Counted from the first letter of the stretch, positions 15,398 through 23,766 are shown. The stretch is DNA of 29,653 nt from UBA1206 sp045643125 (GCA_045643125.1 JAZUKE010000012.1:1-29653), one strand, 5' to 3'. The notes: generated by a model from the letters alone, not told the origin. Translations and numbers: made by a program.

Positions 15398-16412
15398 CAA
15401 ACTCCTTGAAAAGCTCTGCAACGCTTTCGGACCGTCGTCGGGAGAAGACGAGGTAAGAGAAATAATCATCGACGCAGTAAAGCCCTACGCCACGTCGTAC
15501 CGTGTTGACAAATGCGGCAACCTCGTCGTTTTCAAGCAGGGCAAAAACAGAAGACAGAAAAAAGTCCTGCTTTCCGCTCATATGGACGAAGTGGGATTTA
15601 TGGTCAAGACCGTTGACGAAAACGGCTTCATCCTGTTCGGCGAAGTCGGCAGCGTTGACCGCCGCGTCGCTTCCGGCAGACGCATCGTCCTCGGCGACGA
15701 CAGGATCCCCGCAGTTATCGCCGCAAAAGCGATACACCTTCAGACCGCTGAAGAAAAAGGCATCGTTCCCCCGATGAACGAACTTTTCATCGACCTCGGC
15801 TGCGAGAACACCGAAGACAGCTGGAAGTACGTTTTCCCGGGCGATCTCGCCGTATTTGAGCCGAACTTCGAAGAATTCGGCGACCACAAGATAAAATCCA
15901 AAGCCATCGACGACAGATTCGGATGCTGGACACTGTGCAGGATAATCGCTTCCGAGCTTGAATACGACACCTATTTTGCGTTCGTCACCGCCGAAGAGGA
16001 AGGCTGCCGCGGTGCGCTCAATATAGCATATTCCGAAAAAGCCGATGAGGTCATCGTCGTTGAAGGCACGACCGCCGGAGATATCCACGGTGCGCCCAAG
16101 TCCAAGCTCGCCTGCCTGCTCGGCGAAGGCGCCGTGATCTCGTTTATGGACAGAGGCACGGTCTATAATCCCGAGATCGTTTCCAACATAGTCTCCATTG
16201 CAAGAGAAAATAACATAAAATATCAGATAAAGAACGTAGTTGCCGGCGGCAACGACGCATCCGCTTATCAGAAGGGCTATTTCCCCACCCGTGTCGCCGC
16301 GATCTCCGCGCCCGTGCGCTACATCCACTCCGCCTGCTCCATTGCCGACGTGCGTGACTTTGAAGAAATCGAAAAACTGCTCGTCGCCGTTATTTCAAAA
16401 GAAAGTTTTTAA
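15390..16412 (+). CDS. M42 family metallopeptidase, paralogue 2
   Basis: A 340-residue M42 peptidase overlapping the end of paralogue 1 by eight bases. Start 15390 follows GGGAGG (15376-15381). Ligands: His64 (SAHMDE), Asp174 (AIDDR), the acidic triplet 202-204 (TAEEEGCRG), and the final His in RYIHSA. At the fourth ligand position it has Glu225 (VVEGTTAGD) where paralogues 1 and 3 have Asp; both residues occur in the family and can bind metal. The sequence differs widely from its neighbours outside the motifs, so the duplication is old. It may form homo- or hetero-oligomers with the flanking paralogues. Confidence 0.9.
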   Translation: MTDKLLEKLCNAFGPSSGEDEVREIIIDAVKPYATSYRVDKCGNLVVFKQGKNRRQKKVLLSAHMDEVGFMVKTVDENGFILFGEVGSVDRRVASGRRIVLGDDRIPAVIAAKAIHLQTAEEKGIVPPMNELFIDLGCENTEDSWKYVFPGDLAVFEPNFEEFGDHKIKSKAIDDRFGCWTLCRIIASELEYDTYFAFVTAEEEGCRGALNIAYSEKADEVIVVEGTTAGDIHGAPKSKLACLLGEGAVISFMDRGTVYNPEIVSNIVSIARENNIKYQIKNVVAGGNDASAYQKGYFPTRVAAISAPVRYIHSACSIADVRDFEEIEKLLVAVISKESF

Positions 16413-16430
16413 TAAAGGAGAAAATAGAAA

Positions 16431-17423
16431 ATGTTTGATACCGTCAAAAAATATATAACTCCGTTTTCCGTTACCGGCAATGAAGAAGGACTTGCGTCGA
16501 TCATCGCCGAGGATATGAAGCCTTACAGCGATTCGATCACCGTCGATCCTATGGGCAACCTTATATGCTTCAAAAAAGGTCTTGATTCCTCCAAAAAGGT
16601 TATGTTCGCGTCCCATATGGACGAGATCGGCTTTGTCGTCACCTACATCGAAAGCAACGGCTTCATACGCGTTTCCAACGTAGGCGGCATCCGTGCCATA
16701 CCCTCGTCTTCGCGCGAAGTCACGTTCAAGAACGGCACGAAAGGCGTCATACTCGTTGATGACGGAGTGAGCGGAAACGACATTGACGTTTCAAAGATGT
16801 TCGTCGATATAGGCGCAAAGGACAAAAAGGACGCGCTCAAAAAAGTCGGTGTCGGCGATTACCTCGCCCTTTCGCAGAACATCACCAGACTTGCAAACCG
16901 CCGTTACGCCGGGAAGGCGCTTGACGACCGTATAGGCTGCGCCGCCGTCGCAGACGCCGCGAAAGCCGCCAAGACCGTAAAATTCGATACATACTACGTC
17001 TTCACCGTTCAGGAAGAAGTCGGCTGTCGCGGTGCTAAAGCCGCCGCAAACGTGATCTGCCCCGATTACGCCATCGCCTGCGACGTTACGCCCACCTACG
17101 ATATCCCCGGCGCAAAACCCGGTGAAGTCAAGCTCGGCGGAGGCGCCGCGATAAAGATCAAGGATTCGTCCGTCATCTGCTCCAAGAAGATAGTTGACCG
17201 CCTTACCGCTCTTGCCGAAAGCAAAAAGATAAAATATCAGTACGAAGTCCTCGTTGCAGGCGGCACCGATACGTCGTCTATGCAGGTAGCAGGCGCCGGA
17301 AGCTACGCAGGCTGCATCTCGATCCCCGTCAGATACGTTCATCAGCCCGTCGAGACCGTCGATATGAACGACTACGACGCCGCCGTTGACCTCTTCACCG
17401 CATTCATCGAGGAAGGTATCTGA
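16431..17423 (+). CDS. M42 family metallopeptidase, paralogue 3
   Basis: A 330-residue M42 peptidase. Ligands: His62 (ASHMDE), Asp165 (ALDDR), Glu195-Glu196 (VQEEVGCRG), Asp218 (ACDVTP) and a C-terminal His (RYVHQPVE), so the active site looks intact. It is the shortest of the three and the one closest in motif wording to the classical YsdC-like members (DVTPTYDIPG). AAAGGAG lies ten bases upstream of the ATG. The 18-base gap to paralogue 2 and the 3-base gap to the downstream PLP-enzyme gene indicate one operon. Confidence 0.9.
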   Translation: MFDTVKKYITPFSVTGNEEGLASIIAEDMKPYSDSITVDPMGNLICFKKGLDSSKKVMFASHMDEIGFVVTYIESNGFIRVSNVGGIRAIPSSSREVTFKNGTKGVILVDDGVSGNDIDVSKMFVDIGAKDKKDALKKVGVGDYLALSQNITRLANRRYAGKALDDRIGCAAVADAAKAAKTVKFDTYYVFTVQEEVGCRGAKAAANVICPDYAIACDVTPTYDIPGAKPGEVKLGGGAAIKIKDSSVICSKKIVDRLTALAESKKIKYQYEVLVAGGTDTSSMQVAGAGSYAGCISIPVRYVHQPVETVDMNDYDAAVDLFTAFIEEGI

Positions 17424-17426
17424 TCT

Positions 17427-18659
17427 ATGATTTCCGAAAATCTCCGCGCTCTCGCCCGTGACTGCGAAGCCGAGCTGAAAGAAGTTTTTGCCGAGATCGA
17501 CGAAATTTCAAGGTACAACACCGAAAAGGTGCTTGAAGCGTTTGCCGAATACGGACTTTCGGAACGTCATTTCAACCCGACGACGGGCTACGGCTACAAC
17601 GACGACGGCAGAGACGTCGCCGACAGGATATACGCCCGCGTCCTCGGCTGTGATGAAGGCTTCGTGAGGCACTTTATCATTTCCGGCACGCACGCCATTA
17701 CTATCGGGCTGACGTCGCTTCTCCGTCCCGGTGACACGCTTTACGCCGTTTCGGGCAAGCCCTACGACACGCTCGACAACGTGATAGGCTTCAACGGCAC
17801 TCCCGGCTCGCTCAAGGAGTTCGGCGTTTCCTACCGCGAGACTTCGCTTATCGACAACAAATATCTGAACACCGACGAGATAATCCGCACCCTCAAAGAG
17901 GACAAAACCATAAAAGTCGTGCATATCCAGCGTTCAAAAGGCTACGCTTCGCGCAGGACGCTCGGCGCAAAGGAGATATCTGCCCTTTACGACGAGATAA
18001 AAAAAGTCTCCGACGCATTTGTGTTCGTTGACAACTGCTACGGAGAATTCACATCGCGCGAAGAGCCGAAAGCCGATCTGCTCGTCGGCTCGCTTATAAA
18101 GAATATAGGCGGCGGCATTGCCGAATGCGGCGGATATATCTGCGGCACGCATAAAGCCGTCGAGCTTGCCTCCTACCGCACCACCATTCCGGGTATCGGG
18201 CTTGAAGCGGGTGCGTCGCTCGGACAGAATAAGAACATCCTCAAAGGTCTGTTCTACGCGCCTCACACCGTCGCCAACGCCAAGAAGACCGCGCATTTTG
18301 CCGCTCTTCTTTTCCTAAAACTCGGTTATGCCGTCAATCCCGATCCGTTCGAGCTGCGCGAGGACATCGTGCAGATAATCTCGCTGAACACCCCCGAAAA
18401 GCTGATAGCGTTCTGTCAGGGCATTCAGTCCGGCTCTCCCGTCGATTCGTTTGCTCTGCCCATACCGGACGAAATGCCCGGTTACGCCGACAAAGTGATA
18501 ATGGCGTCCGGCTCGTTCACGCAAGGCTCGTCGATAGAGCTTTCGGCTGACGCGCCGCTTCGTGCGCCGTATGACGTTTATCTGCAAGGCGGTCTCACTT
18601 ACGAAAGCGGACGCTACGGCGTTCTGAAAGCAGCTGAACGCGTTTTGAACACGAAATGA
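17427..18659 (+). CDS. PLP-dependent methionine gamma-lyase-family protein (aluminium-resistance type)
   Basis: A 410-residue fold-type I PLP enzyme of the family once named aluminium resistance protein (PF06838). The probable Schiff-base Lys is Lys225 in GSLIKNIGGG, and the PLP-ring Asp is Asp202 in VFVDNCYGEF. The N-terminal segment FNPTTGYGYNDDGRD and the phosphate-contacting SGTHA (86-90) are family hallmarks. The likely reaction is an elimination on a sulphur amino acid, but activity in this family is poorly defined and the substrate is inferred only from homology. The start lies three bases after the third M42 gene, and its ribosome binding site (GGAAGG) lies inside that gene's last codons. 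Confidence 0.88.
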   Translation: MISENLRALARDCEAELKEVFAEIDEISRYNTEKVLEAFAEYGLSERHFNPTTGYGYNDDGRDVADRIYARVLGCDEGFVRHFIISGTHAITIGLTSLLRPGDTLYAVSGKPYDTLDNVIGFNGTPGSLKEFGVSYRETSLIDNKYLNTDEIIRTLKEDKTIKVVHIQRSKGYASRRTLGAKEISALYDEIKKVSDAFVFVDNCYGEFTSREEPKADLLVGSLIKNIGGGIAECGGYICGTHKAVELASYRTTIPGIGLEAGASLGQNKNILKGLFYAPHTVANAKKTAHFAALLFLKLGYAVNPDPFELREDIVQIISLNTPEKLIAFCQGIQSGSPVDSFALPIPDEMPGYADKVIMASGSFTQGSSIELSADAPLRAPYDVYLQGGLTYESGRYGVLKAAERVLNTK

Positions 18660-18669
18660 AAGGCGTAAT

Positions 18670-19197
18670 ATGAATTTAAGGCTTGATAAACTCACTTACG
18701 AAAACAAAGACAAGATAATCGAGCTTCTCGATGAATGGAGGACATACAACGAAAATAATCCGTCTGCCAACCATTCGCCATGGGCAATATTCCGCAACGA
18801 CCATAAGGATTTCGACTATTACATAGCGAACCTTGAAATAAAAGAAGGGACCGACCAATGGGTCCCTGGTTCGGTTTTCTTCTGTTACGACATTGACCGC
18901 GATATCTACGTCGGCGCGGTCAATATCAGACACCGACTCAACGATTCGCTCCTTTTTACCGGCGGTCATATCGGAGACGGCATAAGACCGAGCGAAAGGC
19001 GCAAAGGCTACGGCACCGCGATGCTTGCTCTTGCACTTGACGAGTGTAAAAAGCTCGGCATAGATAAAGTGCTGATGACCTGCGACAAGGACAACATCGG
19101 CTCGGCAAAGGCAATTCAGAAAAACGGCGGTGTCAAAGAAAACGAAGTCGAGGAAGACGGCGTTATCGAAGAAAGATATTGGATCACGCTGCGATAA
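18670..19197 (+). CDS. GNAT family N-acetyltransferase
   Basis: A 175-residue GNAT-fold acyltransferase using acetyl-CoA. The acetyl-CoA pyrophosphate loop is clear in GIRPSERRKGYGTAM (about 104-118, R-R-K-G-Y-G-T-A). The upstream strands (SVFFCYDIDRDIYVGAVNIRH) and the C-terminal NIGSAKAIQKNGG helix, which packs on the cofactor, complete the fold. This subgroup is often annotated as a predicted acetyltransferase of small molecules or antibiotics; the acceptor is unknown. It starts ten bases after the PLP-enzyme gene, with AAAGG as ribosome binding site, and is probably the last gene of the murD operon. Confidence 0.88.
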   Translation: MNLRLDKLTYENKDKIIELLDEWRTYNENNPSANHSPWAIFRNDHKDFDYYIANLEIKEGTDQWVPGSVFFCYDIDRDIYVGAVNIRHRLNDSLLFTGGHIGDGIRPSERRKGYGTAMLALALDECKKLGIDKVLMTCDKDNIGSAKAIQKNGGVKENEVEEDGVIEERYWITLR

Positions 19198-19328
19198 ATA
19201 GAGCCCTTTTTTCATTGAAATATCAATTACTTGTTGATATTGAAACAACAAATTGATAATTGTTTTTTCTCCATTGATTTGCTATACTATTATCACACCG
19301 GTGAAAAACAAATTCGGAGGATTTATAT
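19198..19328 (+). promoter_or_regulatory. Regulatory gap before the XRE regulator, with inverted repeats
   Basis: An AT-rich gap with AATATCAA (19219-19226) facing TTGATATT (19234-19241), another TTGATA word at 19253-19258, a promoter TTGTTT (19260-19265) -17- TATACT (19283-19288), and a perfect palindrome CACCGGTG (19296-19303) at the expected transcription start. The TATCAA/TTGATA words may be operator half-sites, perhaps for the regulator encoded next. The upstream inverted repeat may also help end transcription from the GNAT gene. Confidence 0.55.
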
Positions 19329-20495
19329 ATGCAAATCAAATTAGGAGAAAGAATCAAGCTGCTTCGCAAGCGCAGTGACAGAACACAGGAAGACCTTGCT
19401 CATTCACTCGGCGTGACGAGTCAGGCTGTTTCACGCTGGGAAGCAAACGGCGGATATCCCGATATGGAAATGATCCCGTCGATCGCAAATTATTTCGGAA
19501 TAACCATCGACGAGCTGTTTGGATACGAAAGCGACCGTGCTAATAAAGTCGACCGTTATTACGAAGAAATCATCGGAATGAATCAAAAAAACAACGGCGT
19601 TGACAGATGTATGGATGAATGTATCGCATACGCGAGAGAATGTCTTGCGGAATTTCCGGAAGAAAAGAAACTTCTTTATGCGCTTGCGACCGTACTTTTC
19701 AACGCGGGGTACGTTCGGTATGCCGAGCATCATCTGACTGACAAAGACGGATATGACGTTTATGACACCGAACGCCATCGCAAATATCACGAATGGCAGG
19801 AAGCCATAAAAATATACGAAAGGCTGCTTCCCACGCTTGTGCCCGGAGAAATGAGAGATAATACCGTTCGTGAGCTTCTCCAGCTTTACCTTAATATAGG
19901 CGAAAAAGAAAAAGCAAGCGAAGTCATCAATGCGCTTCCCGATATTTCTTCCTGCCGTGAACTTATGACGATAAACGGATGCGACGGCAAAGACCGTGCT
20001 TCCGCCTGTGCCGAGGCACTTTTGAAAGTCGTTTCGACTTCCGCCGATCTGATGATTTACAGCGTTCTCGTCAATCAGGAAAACATCGGAAAAAGTGAAG
20101 CCGTTGAAATTATCAAAAATGCGATTGGGCTATATAAACTCGTTATGCCCGACGGCAACTTCGGCATTTATAACGCACAACTTGCATCCATAAATTTGTT
20201 TTTGTCCGAACAGCTTTGGGCTGCCGGTGAACACGACGCCGCGTTTGAAGCGTTGGACAAAGCACTTGAACACGCAAAGCAAAACGAAGCCGCACGTTCA
20301 TCGAGCGGACTATACTACACTTCCCCCGCCGTAAAGCTCGCCAAAATCGAGGTCAAAGAGTTTACGGAAGCCGGAATCGCAGCCGATCTCCCCAACGATT
20401 GGCCTTGGTGGTCTGTAAACGGTATCGATGTCGTCAAAGCGGAAATTCAAAAAGATCCACGTTGGGATGAATGGGTAAAGCGTACAAAAAGTTGA
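19329..20495 (+). CDS. XRE family transcriptional regulator with TPR-like C-terminus
   Basis: A 388-residue DNA-binding protein. Residues about 5-62 are a Cro/CI-type helix-turn-helix (IKLLRKRSDRTQEDLAHSLG, then VTSQAVSRWE as recognition helix, and YPDMEMIPSIANYFG). The rest is helical, with repeating amphipathic pairs (LLYALATVLFNAG, ELLQLYLNIGEKEKAS, ALDKALEHAKQNEAA) that look like tetratricopeptide repeats, a common sensor module in peptide-responsive regulators. The ligand is unknown. CGGAGGA lies about nine bases upstream of the ATG. The gene is convergent with the small gene at 20497 (one base apart). Inverted repeats in its promoter suggest autoregulation. Confidence 0.88.
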   Translation: MQIKLGERIKLLRKRSDRTQEDLAHSLGVTSQAVSRWEANGGYPDMEMIPSIANYFGITIDELFGYESDRANKVDRYYEEIIGMNQKNNGVDRCMDECIAYARECLAEFPEEKKLLYALATVLFNAGYVRYAEHHLTDKDGYDVYDTERHRKYHEWQEAIKIYERLLPTLVPGEMRDNTVRELLQLYLNIGEKEKASEVINALPDISSCRELMTINGCDGKDRASACAEALLKVVSTSADLMIYSVLVNQENIGKSEAVEIIKNAIGLYKLVMPDGNFGIYNAQLASINLFLSEQLWAAGEHDAAFEALDKALEHAKQNEAARSSSGLYYTSPAVKLAKIEVKEFTEAGIAADLPNDWPWWSVNGIDVVKAEIQKDPRWDEWVKRTKS

Positions 20496-20496
20496 A

Positions 20497-20700
20497 TTAT
20501 TCTTTCCTTAACGCGACGCTGATATCTTTCATATCCATAAAATGGTTTGAAAGACGGAGTTCCCTGCCGTTTTCCATTTTGAAATAGTTGGTGTACCCCA
20601 CGGTTTCGACATAAACGACGTTTTCCGTTCTTCCGTCACTGAAACGGATAGTCACCTTTTCCCCACCCGAAAGGATGAGGCTGCCCACAAGTGCGTTCAT
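20497..20700 (-). CDS. Small protein of unknown function, 67 aa
   Basis: I do not recognise this protein. It reads as a compact beta-rich domain with alternating hydrophobic residues (VTIRFSDG, VVYVETVG, YFKMENGREL) and no membrane segment. AAGGGGG lies about eight bases before the ATG, which supports translation. It is downstream of rplQ on the same strand but beyond the operon terminator (20724-20752), with no obvious promoter of its own, so expression would rely on read-through. It converges on the XRE gene with a one-base gap. Confidence 0.6.
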   Translation of the reverse strand: MNALVGSLILSGGEKVTIRFSDGRTENVVYVETVGYTNYFKMENGRELRLSNHFMDMKDISVALRKE

Positions 20701-20723
20701 AAGCGTAACCCCCTTAATAACTC

Positions 20724-20752
20724 AAAAAACGCAGGAACAGACCTGCGTTTTT
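20724..20752. terminator. Terminator of the ribosomal protein operon
   Basis: AAAAACGCAGG (20725-20735) pairs perfectly with CCTGCGTTTTT (20742-20752) across a six-base loop. On the minus strand a T6 tract follows the stem, 28 bases after rplQ. The A-tract on the other side makes it potentially bidirectional. Confidence 0.9.
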
Positions 20753-20779
20753 CGTTTGTTTACTTATTAGGCGAAAATA

Positions 20780-21187
20780 TTATTTGTCCTTTTTATCGGC
20801 TTTCTTTTCGTCTTTCTTTTCTTCCTTCTTATAGAGCTTGTCAGCGTCTACGAGAGTGATAAGAGCCATTTCGGCACCGTCGCCGCGACGGGGACCAAGC
20901 TTGTAAACTGCGGTATAGCCGCCGTTTCTTTCAGCATAGTAAGGTCCGATTTTATCGAAGAGTTTATAAACAACTTCTTCCTTTTTGAGGAACGCAAGAA
21001 CACGTCTCTTGGAAGCAAGGTTGTTGGTTTTACCGATAGTGATTATTTTCTCGGCAAGAGCGCTGACTTCTTTGGCACGGGTGACCGTAGTTTCGAGCTT
21101 GCCGTTCTCGAGAAGATATGTTACCATACCTTTGAGCATCGACATTCTGTGCTCGGTGGCTCTGCCTAATTTTCTTGTTCCGGGCAT
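20780..21187 (-). CDS. rplQ: 50S ribosomal protein L17
   Basis: A 135-residue large-subunit protein located near the peptide exit tunnel on 23S rRNA. The N-terminal motif MPGTRKLGRATEHRMSMLK and the core KRRVLAFLKKEEVV are those of bL17. The last 20 residues are a Lys/Glu/Asp-rich tail, which makes it slightly longer than the common 113-127 residues. It is the last gene of the alpha-operon block, 30 bases after rpoA, with an intrinsic terminator immediately downstream. Confidence 0.97.
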   Translation of the reverse strand: MPGTRKLGRATEHRMSMLKGMVTYLLENGKLETTVTRAKEVSALAEKIITIGKTNNLASKRRVLAFLKKEEVVYKLFDKIGPYYAERNGGYTAVYKLGPRRGDGAEMALITLVDADKLYKKEEKKDEKKADKKDK

Positions 21188-21217
21188 TTGAGTTTGCCTC
21201 CTTCTCTAAATTTTGCG

Positions 21218-22168
21218 TTAATCGTCTGATTTCTTCAGAGCAAGTCCCAGAGACTGGAGTTTCTGGATGACTTCTTCCAAAGATTTCTTGCCGAGGTTTC
21301 TGACCTTTATCATATCTTCCTCGGTACGGTTGATAAGATCTTCAACAGTGTCGATGCCTGCGCGTTTGAGACAGTTGAAAGAACGAACTGACATATCGAG
21401 TTCTTCGATTGTCATATCAAGGACTTTCTCCTTGACGGATTCTTTGCTTTCAACAAGTATCTCTGTATCCTTTGTGCTTTCGGAAAGTTCAACAAAGAGT
21501 GAAAGATGCTCGCTGAGTATCTTTGCGGAAAGCGAAACCGCTTCCTTCGCGTTGATGACACCGTTAGTGGTAAGTTCAAGAGTGAGCTTATCGTAGTCAG
21601 TAATGTTGCCTACACGAGTGTTCTGAACGGTAAAGTTACAATTCTTTACAGGCGTATAGATCGAATCGGTGTAAATGGTGCCGATGACCGGGCTTCCGTT
21701 CTGTTTGTTCTTCTCGGAAGAAACATATCCTCTGCCGTGGTCGAAAGTGATCTCCATATAGAACGAAGCGTCATCTTCGAGTGTGCAGATGTGAAGATCG
21801 GGGTTAAGTATCTCGATATCGCTGTCGCAGACGATGTTGCCCGCGGTGATATCCGTACAGCCGACTTCTTTGATGTAAACAGTCTTGGGACCATTGCAAT
21901 AAAGCTGTGCAACGATTCTCTTGATGTTGAGGACGATTTCGGTTACGTCTTCTTTAACGCCTTTTACGGTAGACAGTTCATGAAGAACGCCGTCGATTTT
22001 TATGCTTGTTGCAGCCACACCGGGCAACGAACTGAGTAGCACTCTTCTGAGAGAGTTGCCGAGTGTAATACCATAACCACGTTCAAGGGGTTCGATAACA
22101 AAAGTGCCGTGTTTTCCATCTTCGCTTACTTCTGCGGTAGTAATGCTCGGTCTTTCGATTTCGATCAT
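21218..22168 (-). CDS. rpoA: DNA-directed RNA polymerase subunit alpha
   Basis: A 316-residue subunit that dimerises to scaffold RNA polymerase assembly. The N-terminal domain is recognised by FVIEPLERGYGITLGNSLRRVLLSSLPG (start of the dimerisation face) and FVELSEST near its end. The C-terminal domain (about 250-310) has the helix-hairpin-helix DLINRTEEDMIKVRNLGKKS, which contacts UP-element DNA and activators. The length is typical. The gene lies between rpsD and rplQ, as in most Gram-positive bacteria, with an AAGGAGG in the 27-base gap after rpsD. Confidence 0.98.
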   Translation of the reverse strand: MIEIERPSITTAEVSEDGKHGTFVIEPLERGYGITLGNSLRRVLLSSLPGVAATSIKIDGVLHELSTVKGVKEDVTEIVLNIKRIVAQLYCNGPKTVYIKEVGCTDITAGNIVCDSDIEILNPDLHICTLEDDASFYMEITFDHGRGYVSSEKNKQNGSPVIGTIYTDSIYTPVKNCNFTVQNTRVGNITDYDKLTLELTTNGVINAKEAVSLSAKILSEHLSLFVELSESTKDTEILVESKESVKEKVLDMTIEELDMSVRSFNCLKRAGIDTVEDLINRTEEDMIKVRNLGKKSLEEVIQKLQSLGLALKKSDD

Positions 22169-22195
22169 TGATAAAAACCTCCTTAATGGTTTCTA

Positions 22196-22828
22196 TTATT
22201 TGGAATACAACTCTACGATGCGTTGTTCCTCGAACGGGAAATCCACATCTTCTCTCTTAGGTAATGCTGCTACAGTCGCGACTGCGTTTTCTTTGTCTAC
22301 GCTGAGCCATGCGGGAATGGTCTTCCCGTTGATATTTTCGACAAGCGATTTAATTTTTGCACTCTTACGGCTTGCTTCGCAAACGGTGATAACGTCGTTG
22401 AGTTTAACGATGTAGGAAGGGATATCTACCTTTTTACCGTTTACGGTGAAATGACCGTGACGTACGAGCTGACGGGATTCCTTGCGGCTGTCTGCCATAC
22501 CCATACGGAAAACTACGTTGTCAAGTCTGCGTTCAATGAGGGTGAGCAGGTTTTCACCGGTCTGACCTTCTTTGTTGTCGGCTTTTACAAAGTAGTTCTT
22601 AAACTGCTTCTCTAAAATACCATAATATCTCTTTGCCTTCTGCTTTTCACGGAGCTGGAGACCGTATTCTTTAGGTCTTCTTCTGCCTGCGTTGGCACCG
22701 TGCTGGCCGGGAGCTTTCTGACGTCTGTCAAAAGAGCATTTATCGGAAAAGCATCTGTCGCCTTTGAGCATCAGTTTGACGCCTTCTTTGCGGCAAAGCC
22801 TGCAAGCGGGTCCTGTATATCTTGCCAT
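22196..22828 (-). CDS. rpsD: 30S ribosomal protein S4
   Basis: A 210-residue primary 16S rRNA-binding protein that nucleates 30S assembly and lies at the mRNA entry site. The N-terminus carries four Cys in a zinc-binding arrangement (Cys9, Cys12, Cys26, Cys31), so this is the C+ form of S4. The S4 RNA-binding domain follows from about residue 98 (RRLDNVVFRMGMADSRKESRQLVRHGH). In B. subtilis rpsD lies elsewhere; here it sits inside the alpha operon between rpsK and rpoA, as in many Clostridia. Confidence 0.98.
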   Translation of the reverse strand: MARYTGPACRLCRKEGVKLMLKGDRCFSDKCSFDRRQKAPGQHGANAGRRRPKEYGLQLREKQKAKRYYGILEKQFKNYFVKADNKEGQTGENLLTLIERRLDNVVFRMGMADSRKESRQLVRHGHFTVNGKKVDIPSYIVKLNDVITVCEASRKSAKIKSLVENINGKTIPAWLSVDKENAVATVAALPKREDVDFPFEEQRIVELYSK

Positions 22829-22852
22829 TGTAAACCTCCAAATTATTTTAGA

Positions 22853-23251
22853 TTAAACACGTCTTCTCTTGGGCGGTCTGCAGCCGTTGTGAGGGATCGG
22901 TGTTACGTCTTTAATAGAAGTGATTTCGAGACCTGCGACCTGAAGAGCTCTGATTGCGGCTTCTCTTCCCTGACCGGGACCTTTTACATACACTTCAACT
23001 GTTTTGAGACCATGTTCCATTGCTGCTTTAGCTGCGGTTTCTGCTGCGCTCTGAGCTGCAAAGGGAGTGGATTTACGGGAACCTCTGAAATTGAGTCCGC
23101 CCGCCGATGCCCACGAAATGGCGTTGCCCTGAGTATCGGTAATAGTAACTATTGTGTTATTGAAGCTGGAACGAATATGTGCGGCACCGCTGGCAATATT
23201 CTTGCGTTCACGACGCTTTTTCGTAACAACTTTTTTCTGCTGTTTTGCCAT
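22853..23251 (-). CDS. rpsK: 30S ribosomal protein S11
   Basis: A 132-residue protein of the 30S platform that contacts the E-site region of 16S rRNA. The core motifs GAAHIRSSFNNTIVTITD, GLNFRGSRKSTPFAAQ and VKGPGQGREAAIRAL are intact, and the basic C-terminus TPIPHNGCRPPKRRRV is the usual uS11 ending. The start follows a GGAGG in the 17-base gap after rpsM. Part of the alpha-operon block. Confidence 0.98.
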   Translation of the reverse strand: MAKQQKKVVTKKRRERKNIASGAAHIRSSFNNTIVTITDTQGNAISWASAGGLNFRGSRKSTPFAAQSAAETAAKAAMEHGLKTVEVYVKGPGQGREAAIRALQVAGLEITSIKDVTPIPHNGCRPPKRRRV

Positions 23252-23268
23252 GTGTGGTATTATCCTCC

Positions 23269-23637
23269 TTACTTCTTCTTGTTAGCGATCGTCTTAACGG
23301 GGCCTTTTCTGGTTCTCGCGTTCGTCTTGGTTCTCTGTCCTCTTACGGGGAGACCTTTTCTGTGACGGACACCGCGATAGCAGTCGATTTCGACCATGCG
23401 TTTGATATTGAGTGCAACGTCTCTTCTGAGGTCACCTTCAACGATGTAATCGTTTTCGATAACTTCACGGAGCTTTGCAATATCGTCTTCGGTAAGATCT
23501 TTAACACGAGTATCGGGATTGATACCGGTTTTTGCGAGTATCTCGTTGGAACGGCTTCTGCCTATACCATATATATAAGTGAGTCCGATTTCAACACGTT
23601 TTGCGTTAGGAATGTCAACGCCGGAAATACGAGCCAT
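23269..23637 (-). CDS. rpsM: 30S ribosomal protein S13
   Basis: A 122-residue protein of the 30S head that forms bridge B1 to the large subunit and contacts P-site tRNA through its basic tail. MARISGVDIPNAKRVEIGLTY at the start, the helix-turn-helix-like core, and RHRKGLPVRGQRTKTNARTR near the end are diagnostic of uS13. It lies 15 bases after rpmJ with an AGGAGAGAGG ribosome binding site. Confidence 0.98.
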   Translation of the reverse strand: MARISGVDIPNAKRVEIGLTYIYGIGRSRSNEILAKTGINPDTRVKDLTEDDIAKLREVIENDYIVEGDLRRDVALNIKRMVEIDCYRGVRHRKGLPVRGQRTKTNARTRKGPVKTIANKKK

Positions 23638-23652
23638 TGTTACACCTCTCTC

Positions 23653-23766
23653 CTATCCTTGTTTCTGCTTGTGTTTGGGATTTTCGCATATAACCATTAC
23701 TTTGCCTTTACGCTTAATGATTTTACACTTTTCACAAATCTTCTTTACAGAAGGCTTTACTTTCAT
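23653..23766 (-). CDS. rpmJ: 50S ribosomal protein L36
   Basis: A 37-residue protein, the smallest of the large subunit. It is the zinc-binding form, with Cys11, Cys14, Cys27 and His32 as the four ligands. It begins MKVKPSVKKICEKCK and ends ENPKHKQKQG, both as expected for bL36. It lies between infA and rpsM, the standard place, and follows a GGAGGT ribosome binding site. Confidence 0.97.
   Translation of the reverse strand: MKVKPSVKKICEKCKIIKRKGKVMVICENPKHKQKQG

Noticed and set aside
18842..18872. Palindromic GGGACC / GGTCCC words that could form a hairpin
   Set aside because: They lie inside the acetyltransferase coding sequence, with no T-run and no gene end nearby.
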